A stretch of DNA of 27,245 nt from JBBSTY01 sp038235385. Lineage in GTDB: Bacteria > Actinomycetota > Acidimicrobiia > Acidimicrobiales > Acidimicrobilacustridaceae. The notes under the pieces are model-generated. The model saw only the letters and a list, made by a program, of their open reading frames with translations. It was not told the DNA's origin and ran no database searches. The position numbers and the translations under genes are program-made. The stretch covers positions 1 through 27,245 of the forward strand of contig JBBSTY010000040.1 in the NCBI GenBank assembly GCA_038235385.1, read 5' to 3'. Below are positions 7,664 to 14,320 of the stretch, piece by piece. Position 1 is the first letter of the stretch. Every line of letters begins with the position of its first letter.

Positions 7664-8566
7664 TCAGCTGTTGGCCTGGAAGGCCTCGAGCAGCAGCTTG
7701 AGCTCGTCGCTGTTCGTGGCGGGCACCGTGTAGCCCTCCTCGTCGCGGATCTGGGTCCAGTTGTCACGGACGTCCTCGACGGTGAGGTCCTTCTTGAAGA
7801 ACCCGGGCGTGCGTCCGATGAAGAAGCGCGACACCTGGCCGCCGGCGACCGAGTAGACCTCGCCGGTCACGTCGCACTCGTCCGAGACGAGGTAGGCGAC
7901 GACCGGCGAGATGGCCTCGGGCATCATGGCGTCGCCGAGCGCGCCGAAGAGGTCCTCGGTCATGCGGGTCTTGGCGACCGGCGCGATGGCGTTGACCTTG
8001 ATGTTGTGCTTGGCGCCCTCGATGGCGAGCACGCGGGTGAGCCCGACCAGGCCCATCTTGGCGGCGCCGTAGTTGGCCTGCCCGAAGTTGCCGAGGACGC
8101 CCGAGTTCGACGACGTGTTGACCACACGGCCGTAGTTCTTCTCGCGCATGATCTTCCAAGCCGGCTGGGTGACGTAGAAGGCACCGCGGAGGTGCACGTC
8201 GAGGACCGGGTTGATGAGGTCGGGCGTGAGGTTGTGGAACGACTTGTCGCGCAGGATGCCGGCGTTGTTGATGACGATGTCGACCGTGCCGAACGCGTCC
8301 ACGGCTGCCTGGACGATGGCTTCGCCGCCCTCGGGGGTGGCGACGCTGTCGCCGTTGGCCACGGCCTCGCCGCCGAGCGCCTCGATCTCCTTGACGACCT
8401 GCTGGGCCGGGCCGGCGTCGCCGCCGTCACCCGAGACCGAGCCACCGAGGTCGTTGACCAGGATGCGGGCGCCGCGCGACGCGAGCTCGAGCGCGTGGCT
8501 GCGGCCGAGCCCGCCGCCGGCTCCGGTGATGATCGCGACCTTGCCGTCGTAGCCGATGTCAGCCAT
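7664..8566 (-). CDS. Short-chain dehydrogenase, MFE-2 / 17beta-HSD4 type (3-hydroxyacyl-CoA dehydrogenase-like)
   Basis: 300 residues. The NAD(P)-binding TGAGGGLG is at 14-21, an acidic Asp39 in NDLGG suggests NAD preference, NNAG is at 100-103, and the catalytic Ser153, Tyr166 and Lys170 (QANYGAAK) are all present. The blocks NNAGILRDKSF, HLRGAFYVTQPAW and YGRVVNTSS closely follow the dehydrogenase domain of peroxisomal multifunctional enzyme type 2 (HSD17B4), which oxidises (3R)-hydroxyacyl-CoA. No hydratase or SCP2 domain follows; instead there is a 60-residue tail. Beta-oxidation of fatty or steroid side chains is the likely job. ATG at 8566 has AGGGG ten bases upstream, and TACGCT at 8644-8639 is a probable -10 box giving a leader of about 65 nt. 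Confidence 0.88.
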   Translation of the reverse strand: MADIGYDGKVAIITGAGGGLGRSHALELASRGARILVNDLGGSVSGDGGDAGPAQQVVKEIEALGGEAVANGDSVATPEGGEAIVQAAVDAFGTVDIVINNAGILRDKSFHNLTPDLINPVLDVHLRGAFYVTQPAWKIMREKNYGRVVNTSSNSGVLGNFGQANYGAAKMGLVGLTRVLAIEGAKHNIKVNAIAPVAKTRMTEDLFGALGDAMMPEAISPVVAYLVSDECDVTGEVYSVAGGQVSRFFIGRTPGFFKKDLTVEDVRDNWTQIRDEEGYTVPATNSDELKLLLEAFQANS

Positions 8567-8653
8567 GCCCTGTGTCCCCTGTGTCGTGGTTCGTGATGTT
8601 CGCGGCCCCGTCCCCGGGTTCGCGCGATGGATTCCCGGAGCGTAGCGAGCACC

Positions 8654-9165
8654 TCACGAACGGGTCGAAAGCGGGGCGTCGGCGGCCGCGACGGCGTGTT
8701 CGGCGGCCTCGACCGCCGAGTGGAGCGCGACCTCGGCCAGCAGCCCGGGGGCCGCCACCTCGTCGCCGGCCAGCCACACGTGATCGCGCTGGGCGACGGC
8801 GGGGCGGTCGCGCCACGTCGTGCCCGGGAGGTCGACCGCCCCGGTGCTGTCGGTGAGGATCGACCGCCGCCGCCAGACCTCGCGAGCGCGCCAGTCCCGG
8901 CAGGTCGCGTCGAGCAACCGTTCGCACGATGCGACGGCAGCGTCGAGGTCGTCGTCGACCCCGACCTGCACCTGGATGAGGTTGTGACCGGGCGGTGCCA
9001 GAGACCGGTCGGGCGCGCTGAACCTCTCCAGCCAACCGCCGCGATCGAGGTCGCTGACCGCGAACGGATCGCGTCGCCGGCCGGACCGTAGGCCGACGTC
9101 GAGCAGGCCCACCCGCGTCGAGGTCCTCGCCGCTCGCCGCAGGTTCGGATCGGCGAGCAGCGTCG
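8654..9165 (-). pseudogene. C-terminal remnant of a FAD-dependent (phytoene-desaturase-like) oxidoreductase
   Basis: The minus-strand frame ending at 8654 reads like the last 170 residues of an NAD(P)/FAD oxidoreductase of the amine-oxidase/phytoene-desaturase group: RVGLLDVGLR, RDPFAVSDLDRGGW, FSAPDRSLAPPGHNLIQ and the C-terminal FAD-binding WLAGDEVAAPGLLAEVALHS. Full-length relatives are 400 residues or more and begin with a GxGxxG dinucleotide fold, but that N-terminal half is absent. Sensible similarity stops near 9165, where the frame turns into arginine-rich noise and an opposite-strand ORF begins. The only start-like codon inside is a GTG at 9112. I read it as a gene broken by a deletion or rearrangement; a separately expressed FAD-less domain is unlikely. 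Confidence 0.65.
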
Positions 9166-9390
9166 ATGCGCCTCGAACCCGGGCTGTGCTTGATGCACGG
9201 GTGGCGTCGGCTCTACTTCGTGGGCATGGCCGTCTCCGACGCGGGCGACGGCGTCCACGTCCGCCACGCCCACCTCGAAGGGGTGCCGCGACACGGCGCC
9301 CGGCTGCTGCGGCCCTTGCTTCGCCGCCACGTCGCCCGAGATGTCGCGGGCATCGATCGCAAGCGCGCGGGCCGTCCCGAGGTGGGCTAG
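9166..9390 (+). pseudogene. 74-codon ORF fragment of unknown origin
   Basis: From an ATG at 9166 to TAG at 9390 nearly every third base is G or C and there are no rare-looking codons, so this frame looks coding and not random. The product (LCLMHGWRRLYFVGMAVSD in the middle of its N-terminal half, then an arginine-rich helix) is not recognised. It has no ribosome-binding site, begins exactly where similarity of the opposite-strand FAD remnant ends, and takes its stop codon from the arm of the palindromic element at 9386-9483. It may be the 3' end of a gene whose front was lost in the same event that truncated the FAD gene. Confidence 0.35.
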
Positions 9391-9483
9391 TGCCGCGTGA
9401 GTGAACCTTGGGAGGGGTGTGGCGGGTCGCGAAGCTGCCGCCACAACCACGCGAACCGTGTCGTTTGCTGATGCGGCACTAGC
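9386..9483. mobile_element. 98-bp palindromic element (MITE-like or bidirectional terminator)
   Basis: Perfect 11-bp terminal inverted repeats GCTAGTGCCGC (9386-9396) and GCGGCACTAGC (9473-9483) enclose a second perfect stem TGTGGCGG (9418-9425) / CCGCCACA (9438-9445) with a 12-nt loop. The tetranucleotide CTAG occurs at both ends and could be a target-site duplication, as known for IS5-type elements. The TAG stops of the plus-strand fragment (9388-9390) and of the minus-strand acyl-CoA synthetase (9481-9479) both lie in the arms. No protein is encoded inside. It could be a non-autonomous insertion or simply a strong terminator between convergent genes. Confidence 0.5.
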
Positions 9484-11164
9484 TGGGCTGACTGCCGGCG
9501 GCCACGGCGTCGCGCAGCTCGCGCTTGAGGATCTTGCCGCTGGCGTTGCGGGGAAGCTGCTCGGTGCTGAACGAGATGTGTGACGGGACCTTGAACCGGG
9601 CGAGGTGGAGCGCGAGGAAGTCCTGGAGCTCCTCTGCGGTGAGCTCGCTCCCGGCGCGCAGGACGACCGCTGCCGCGAGCTCCTCGCCGAGCCGCTGGTG
9701 GGGAATCCCGAACACGGCCGCCTCGTACACGGCGGGGTGCTCGTAGATGACCGCTTCGACCTCGGCGGAGTAGATGTTCTCGCCGGCCCGGATGACCATG
9801 TCCTTGGCGCGGTCCTCCACGTAGATGAAGCCCTCGTCGTCGAGCCGACCGAGATCGCCGGTGCGCAACCACCCGTCCTGGAAGGTCTCGGCGGTGGCGT
9901 CGGGTCTGCCCCAGTAGCCCCTGATCAGGTTCGGGCCGCGGAACTGGATCTCACCGATCTCGCCCGTGGCGACAGGGTCGCCGTCGGGGTCGGCGACGCG
10001 GACCTCCATCGTGGGGACCGTCCGGCCCGAGCTCGTGGGCTTGCGCACGTAGTCGTCGCCGAGGTTCTGGGGGCCGTAGGCGTTGGTCTCGGTCATCCCG
10101 TAGCCGATCGAGGGTCGACCCTTGGAGAACGACGAGTCGATGCGGCGAACCAGCTCCGGCGGCGCCGGCGCACCGCCCCCGCCGACGCTGACGAGGCTCG
10201 ATGTGTCTCGGGTGGCGAAGTCGGGTGACTCCAGAAGGTCCCACGACATCGTCGGCACGCCGACGAAGGTGGTGATGCGCTCGCGCTCGATGAGCTCGAG
10301 GGCACGCTCGGGGTCCCACTTGTACATGATGACGAGCTTCGTGCCCGACGCGAAGCAGCTGAGCATCACCGGGATGCACCCCGTGACGTGGAAGAGCGGA
10401 ACGATGAGGATGAACGCCGTGGGGTGCTCCGATCGCGGTCGATCGGGCCCGGCCATCACGGCGTTGACCGCCGCCCGGCAGGCGTAGGACTTCAGCGCGC
10501 TGAGCACCGCCCGATGGGTCGACACCGCCCCCTTCGGGTTCCCGGTGGTGCCCGAGGTGTAGAGGATGGTGGCGTCGTCGTCCGGATGGATGTCGACGTG
10601 GGGAAGTTCGGCGCCGAGCTCGAGGTGGTCCTCGATCCGGTCGGCGCCGTCGGGGAGCGCCCGGGTCGACCGGACGACCAGGAGACGGAGCTCCGTCGAC
10701 GACAGGAGCGGTGCGGCACGTTCGGCTCGTTCCTGGTCGGCGACGAGGACGGTGGACCCCGAGTCGTCGATCCCGTAGGCGAGCTCCTCCTCGGTCCACC
10801 ACGCGTTCAGCGAGACGGCGATGGCGCCGATCGACGTGATGGCCGCGAACGCGACGATCCACTCGGGGTAGTTGCGCATGCAGAGGGCGACCCGGTCGCC
10901 CTTCCCGACGCCGTAGCGCTCGACCAGGAGCGCGCCGAGCGCATCGACGTGGGTCATGACCTCGCCGAAGCTCCACCGCTCGTCCTCGTACACCAGGAAC
11001 GTGTCGTCGCCTCGTGCCCGGGCGGTGTCGAACATCGCCCGGAGCGACGGTGCGAGCTCGGCGAACACCTTGACGGGCCGGCCGGCGACCTGGTCATCGA
11101 TGATCTCGTAGCGGCCGCCGGCCTGGGTGACGGTGGCGACGGCTTCCTCGAAGGACACGGGCAT
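9479..11164 (-). CDS. Class I acyl-CoA synthetase (fatty-acid/acyl-CoA ligase, FadD family)
   Basis: 561 residues. AMP-binding superfamily motifs appear in order: P-loop LYTSGTTGNPKG (about 220-231), GYGMTETNA, the GDLGRLDDEGFIYVEDRAKD hinge region, GENIYSAEVE and the C-terminal adenylation lysine in NASGKILKREL. Family knowledge: it activates a carboxylic acid with ATP to an acyl-AMP and then an acyl-CoA in the cytoplasm. Chain-length preference cannot be read. The ATG at 11164 has AGGGGGA about twelve bases upstream, and TACCAT (11211-11206) is a candidate -10 box. Its stop codon lies in the arm of the palindromic element. It is divergent from the amino-sugar operon, sharing a 119-nt intergenic region. 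Confidence 0.92.
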   Translation of the reverse strand: MPVSFEEAVATVTQAGGRYEIIDDQVAGRPVKVFAELAPSLRAMFDTARARGDDTFLVYEDERWSFGEVMTHVDALGALLVERYGVGKGDRVALCMRNYPEWIVAFAAITSIGAIAVSLNAWWTEEELAYGIDDSGSTVLVADQERAERAAPLLSSTELRLLVVRSTRALPDGADRIEDHLELGAELPHVDIHPDDDATILYTSGTTGNPKGAVSTHRAVLSALKSYACRAAVNAVMAGPDRPRSEHPTAFILIVPLFHVTGCIPVMLSCFASGTKLVIMYKWDPERALELIERERITTFVGVPTMSWDLLESPDFATRDTSSLVSVGGGGAPAPPELVRRIDSSFSKGRPSIGYGMTETNAYGPQNLGDDYVRKPTSSGRTVPTMEVRVADPDGDPVATGEIGEIQFRGPNLIRGYWGRPDATAETFQDGWLRTGDLGRLDDEGFIYVEDRAKDMVIRAGENIYSAEVEAVIYEHPAVYEAAVFGIPHQRLGEELAAAVVLRAGSELTAEELQDFLALHLARFKVPSHISFSTEQLPRNASGKILKRELRDAVAAGSQPS

Positions 11165-11229
11165 CGAGTGGTTCCCCCTGGGTTCGAAACGGTGTTCGGC
11201 ACCTGATGGTAACGGTGGCGTCACCGGTG

Positions 11230-11251
11230 CCGGACCGGCAGGTCGGTCCGG
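11230..11251. promoter_or_regulatory. Inverted-repeat operator candidate between acyl-CoA synthetase and aminotransferase
   Basis: CCGGACCG (11230-11237) and CGGTCCGG (11244-11251) are perfect 8-bp inverted repeats six bases apart. The right arm falls where a -35 element would sit for the TACGAT -10 box at 11268-11273 of the aminotransferase gene. A 22-bp two-fold symmetric site of this size suits a dimeric repressor. Confidence 0.4.
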
Positions 11252-11267
11252 GGAGGGGGAGCGCGAC

Positions 11268-11283
11268 TACGATCCGCGAACCC
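11268..11283 (+). promoter_or_regulatory. -10 box of the amino-sugar operon
   Basis: TACGAT (11268-11273) lies ten bases before the ATG at 11284, giving a predicted leader of only a few bases. No Shine-Dalgarno directly precedes the ATG; the purine run GGGGAGGGGGAG (11250-11261) is upstream of the -10 box and so would not be in the transcript. Confidence 0.4.
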
Positions 11284-12396
11284 ATGGACGACCAGGTGCC
11301 CTTCAACGATCTGCACCGCTACGCCGTCGTCGTCGCCGATCGGCTCGGAGCCATCGCCGGGCGGGTCATCCGCAGCGGTTGGTACCTCCTCGGTCCCGAG
11401 ACGGAGGCGTTCGAAGCCGAGCTGGCTGCGTTCACCGACGTGGCGGGAGCGGTGACGGTGGCCAACGGCACCGATGCGCTCGAGATCGCGCTGCGGGCCG
11501 TCGGCGTGGACCACGGTGACGAGGTGGTGCTCGCGGCGAACGCCGGGGGCTACGCCACCACCGCCTGTCTCGCCATCGGCGCCGTACCCGTCTACGCCGA
11601 CGTCGATCCCGTGACGCTGCTGCTCGATCCGGCCGCCGCCTCGGCACTCGTGAGCCCGACGACGCGAGCCGTGGTCGTCACCCATCTGTACGGCAACGTC
11701 GCCGACGTCGCCGTCCTCCGCGCCGCGGTCGGCGACGAGATCGCGATCGTCGAGGACGTCGCGCAGGCCCACGGTGCATCGCTCGGAGGACGGATCGCAG
11801 GGTCGATGGGCGATGTCGCCACCTACAGCTTCTATCCCACCAAGAACCTCGGCGCGCTCGGCGACGGTGGTGCGGTCATGTCCGATCGCGCCGACGTGCT
11901 GACTCGCGCGCGTGCACTTCGCCAGTACGGCTGGGAGTCCCGGTACGTCGCCACCGTGCCGGGCGGTCGGAACTCGCGGCTCGACGAGATCCAGGCGGCC
12001 TTCCTGCGCGACCTGCTGCCCGAGGTGATCGCCCGCAACGCCCGGCGGGGAGCGATCCGCCAGGGGTACCTCGACGCCTTCGGCGATCGCGTCGAGTTCG
12101 TCCGAGCGGCACCCGCAACCGTGGCCGCGACCCACCTCTGCGTGGTTCGTTCGCCCGAACGCGATCGGCTGATCGAGGTGCTCACCGACCACGGCGTGGC
12201 CACTGCCGTGCACTTCCCCGTCCCCGATCACACCCAGCCTGCCCTTGCCGGCCGACCTCATCGGTGCGGACCCCTCGAGAACACCGTCGCGGCGTGCGAC
12301 CAGGTTCTGAGCCTGCCCTGCTTCCCGGAGCTGACCGACCGTGAGATCGCTCGGGTCGTGGAGGTCGTGGGTGCCGCCACAGGGCGACCGTCGTGA
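11284..12396 (+). CDS. DegT/DnrJ/EryC1-family sugar aminotransferase (FdtB/QdtB-like)
   Basis: 370 residues, the usual length for PLP-dependent sugar aminotransferases. Visible are NGTDAL (61-66), the PLP-ring aspartate in EDVAQAHG (Asp158) and the Schiff-base lysine in SFYPTKNLGALGDGG (Lys187). Family knowledge: these enzymes transfer an amino group from glutamate to a nucleotide-linked keto sugar. The fused ketoisomerase/acyltransferase two genes on points to a 3-keto-6-deoxyhexose as substrate, as in dTDP-Fuc3NAc or dTDP-Qui3NAc synthesis; that is inference from context. ATG at 11284 chosen over an in-frame start at 11206, which overlaps the promoter. The stop overlaps the next start (GTGA at 12393-12396), so the genes are translationally coupled. 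Confidence 0.9.
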   Translation: MDDQVPFNDLHRYAVVVADRLGAIAGRVIRSGWYLLGPETEAFEAELAAFTDVAGAVTVANGTDALEIALRAVGVDHGDEVVLAANAGGYATTACLAIGAVPVYADVDPVTLLLDPAAASALVSPTTRAVVVTHLYGNVADVAVLRAAVGDEIAIVEDVAQAHGASLGGRIAGSMGDVATYSFYPTKNLGALGDGGAVMSDRADVLTRARALRQYGWESRYVATVPGGRNSRLDEIQAAFLRDLLPEVIARNARRGAIRQGYLDAFGDRVEFVRAAPATVAATHLCVVRSPERDRLIEVLTDHGVATAVHFPVPDHTQPALAGRPHRCGPLENTVAACDQVLSLPCFPELTDREIARVVEVVGAATGRPS

Positions 12397-13358
12397 GCGA
12401 CGGGAGCGGGACGACGCGCATCCTCTCGGTGGTGGTGCCCGTCTACAAGAACGAGGGTTCGCTCCCCGATCTCCTCGACCGGTTCGCCTCGCTCGAGTTC
12501 CCCGACGGCATCGACTGCCACGTGGTGTTCGTGATCGACGGGAGCCCGGACCGCTCCGAGGAGCTGCTCCGACTCCGGCTGCCCGGATGGCCGTTGCCGG
12601 CGTCGCTCGTGGTGCTCTCGCGCAACTTCGGCTCCTTCGCGGCGATCCGAGCCGGTCTCGAGGTGGCCGACGGCGACTACTGCGCCGTCGTCGCCGCGGA
12701 TCTGCAGGAGCCCCCCGAGCTGCTCGTCGACTTCGTGAACGAGCTCGAACGAGGTGAGGTCGACCTCGTGCTCGGCGAGCGCGCCGGGCGCGACGATCCA
12801 CTGTCCTCGCGTGCCACGTCGGGTCTGTTCTGGAAGCTCTACCGTCGCTTCGTCCAGCCGGACATGCCCGCAGGTGGCGTCGACGTGTTCGCCTGCAACG
12901 CGACGGTCCGCGAGGCCATCATCGGCCTTCGCGAGTCCAACTCCTCGCTGGTCGGGCTGCTGATCTGGTTGGGTTTCCGCCGCACGACGGTCACGTACCA
13001 CCGTCAGGAGCGCACCGAGGGAACCAGCGGGTGGACCGTCGCCAAGAAGGTCCGCTACATGTCCGACAGCATCTTCTCGTTCACCGACCTCCCGATCCGG
13101 CTCCTCCTCGGGGTCGGCGTCTTCGGCTGCGTCTCGGTGGTGGTCCTGGCGGTCGTCGTGCTGCTCGCCTGGGCCGTCAGCGAGGTCGAGGTTCCTGGCT
13201 ACACACCGCTGATCCTGTCGATCCTGTTCATCGGCTTCCTGGTCACCTTCAGCCTCGGGATCGTCGGCTCCTACGTGTGGCGGACCTACGACAACACCAA
13301 GAGGCGTCCGCTCACCATCCGACAGTCCCTCGACCGCTTCCCGGCAGGTTCGTCATGA
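12393..13358 (+). CDS. Family 2 glycosyltransferase with two C-terminal membrane helices (ArnC/GtrB/DPM-like)
   Basis: 321 residues. A GT-A fold opens with SVVVPVYKNEGSLPDLLDRF, has FVIDGSPDRS and the nucleotide/metal-binding VVAADLQEPPELL, and ends in two strongly hydrophobic segments (about 236-262 and 270-293) followed by a short basic tail. This is the layout of polyprenyl-phosphate glycosyltransferases such as ArnC, GtrB and dolichol-phosphate mannose synthase. It probably moves the amino sugar made by its neighbours from its nucleotide carrier to undecaprenyl phosphate on the inner face of the membrane. Start is GTG at 12393, overlapping the aminotransferase stop; its own stop overlaps the next ATG (ATGA at 13355-13358). 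Donor sugar is inferred from the operon. Confidence 0.88.
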   Translation: MSDGSGTTRILSVVVPVYKNEGSLPDLLDRFASLEFPDGIDCHVVFVIDGSPDRSEELLRLRLPGWPLPASLVVLSRNFGSFAAIRAGLEVADGDYCAVVAADLQEPPELLVDFVNELERGEVDLVLGERAGRDDPLSSRATSGLFWKLYRRFVQPDMPAGGVDVFACNATVREAIIGLRESNSSLVGLLIWLGFRRTTVTYHRQERTEGTSGWTVAKKVRYMSDSIFSFTDLPIRLLLGVGVFGCVSVVVLAVVVLLAWAVSEVEVPGYTPLILSILFIGFLVTFSLGIVGSYVWRTYDNTKRRPLTIRQSLDRFPAGSS

Positions 13359-14305
13359 CCGCATCGATCCACGTCCACCCCCAGGGCATCAACGAATCCA
13401 CCTCGGTGGGTGCCGGCACGAGGATCTGGGCCTTCGCCCACGTGCTCCCCGATGCGGTCATCGGCGCCGACTGCAACATCTGCGACGGCGTCTTCGTCGA
13501 GAACGACGTCGTCATCGGCGACCGGGTCACCGTCAAGGGCGGCGTGCAGCTCTGGGACGGACTGCGCGTGGGCGACGACGTCTTCATCGGACCGAACGCC
13601 ACCTTCGCCAACGACCTGTTCCCGCGCAGCAAGGACCACTCGGTTCCCTTCCTGCGCACCGAGATCCACGACGGGGCGTCGATCGGTGCCAACGCCACCA
13701 TCCTCCCGGGTCTGGTGATCGGACGGCGGGCGATGGTCGGCGCGGGGACGGTGGTCACCGCGTCGGTTCCGGCGAACGCCAAGGTGGTGGGGAACCCCGG
13801 ACGCATCATCGGATACGTCGATGACGTGCGCATCGAGGAGGCCGAGGTCGAGCCGGCCGATCCTCCCCTCGGCGGCAGCGTGGCCGGCGTCGACCTCCAC
13901 GCGCTCCCGACGGGCGTGCGCGTGGTCGAGGTCCCGAACCACACCGACCTGCGCGGCTCGCTCGCCGCCGGCGAGGTCGATGCGGACATCCCGTTCGCGC
14001 CACGCCGGTTCTTCGTGGTGTTCGACGTCCCGTCGCAGCACGTGCGCGGTGAGCACGCCCACCACACCTGTGCCCAGTTCCTGGTGTGCCTCGCCGGGTC
14101 GGTCACCGTCCACCTCGACGACGGCCGACGACGAGCCGAGGTCCTCCTCGACACCCGCGACCGTGGGGTCCTCATCCCACCACTCGTCTGGGCGAGCCAG
14201 TTCAAGTACAGCGCCGACGCCGTTCTCCTGGTTCTCGCGTCGCACGAGTACGACAACGACGACTACATCCGCGACTACGGCGAGTTCCTGACCATCGTCA
14301 CCTGA
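13355..14305 (+). CDS. WxcM-type fusion: sugar N-acyltransferase plus 3,4-ketoisomerase (FdtC-FdtA-like)
   Basis: 316 residues in two domains. Residues 1-155 are a left-handed beta-helix acyltransferase with hexapeptide repeats (IGADCNICDGVFVEN, VIGDRVTVKGGVQLWDG, GASIGANATILPG, VGAGTVVT, then GNPGRIIG), as in FdtC/QdtC. Residues 190-316 form a small cupin with RGSLAAGEV, VRGEHAHH (His234 and His236, the equivalents of the two active-site histidines of FdtA) and the ending DYIRDYGEFL shared by FdtA/QdtA/WxcM ketoisomerases. Together with the aminotransferase this gives isomerisation, amination and N-acylation of a dTDP-4-keto-6-deoxyhexose. The same fusion is known in Xanthomonas WxcM. No nucleotidyltransferase or 4,6-dehydratase is present here, so those steps must be encoded elsewhere. 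Confidence 0.92.
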   Translation: MTASIHVHPQGINESTSVGAGTRIWAFAHVLPDAVIGADCNICDGVFVENDVVIGDRVTVKGGVQLWDGLRVGDDVFIGPNATFANDLFPRSKDHSVPFLRTEIHDGASIGANATILPGLVIGRRAMVGAGTVVTASVPANAKVVGNPGRIIGYVDDVRIEEAEVEPADPPLGGSVAGVDLHALPTGVRVVEVPNHTDLRGSLAAGEVDADIPFAPRRFFVVFDVPSQHVRGEHAHHTCAQFLVCLAGSVTVHLDDGRRRAEVLLDTRDRGVLIPPLVWASQFKYSADAVLLVLASHEYDNDDYIRDYGEFLTIVT

Positions 14306-14320
14306 CCGCCGGGTGGCGTG

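Noticed and set aside
9387..9872. 161-codon minus-strand frame running through the palindromic element
   Set aside because: Arg/Gly-rich shadow of the acyl-CoA synthetase gene in another frame; no motif.
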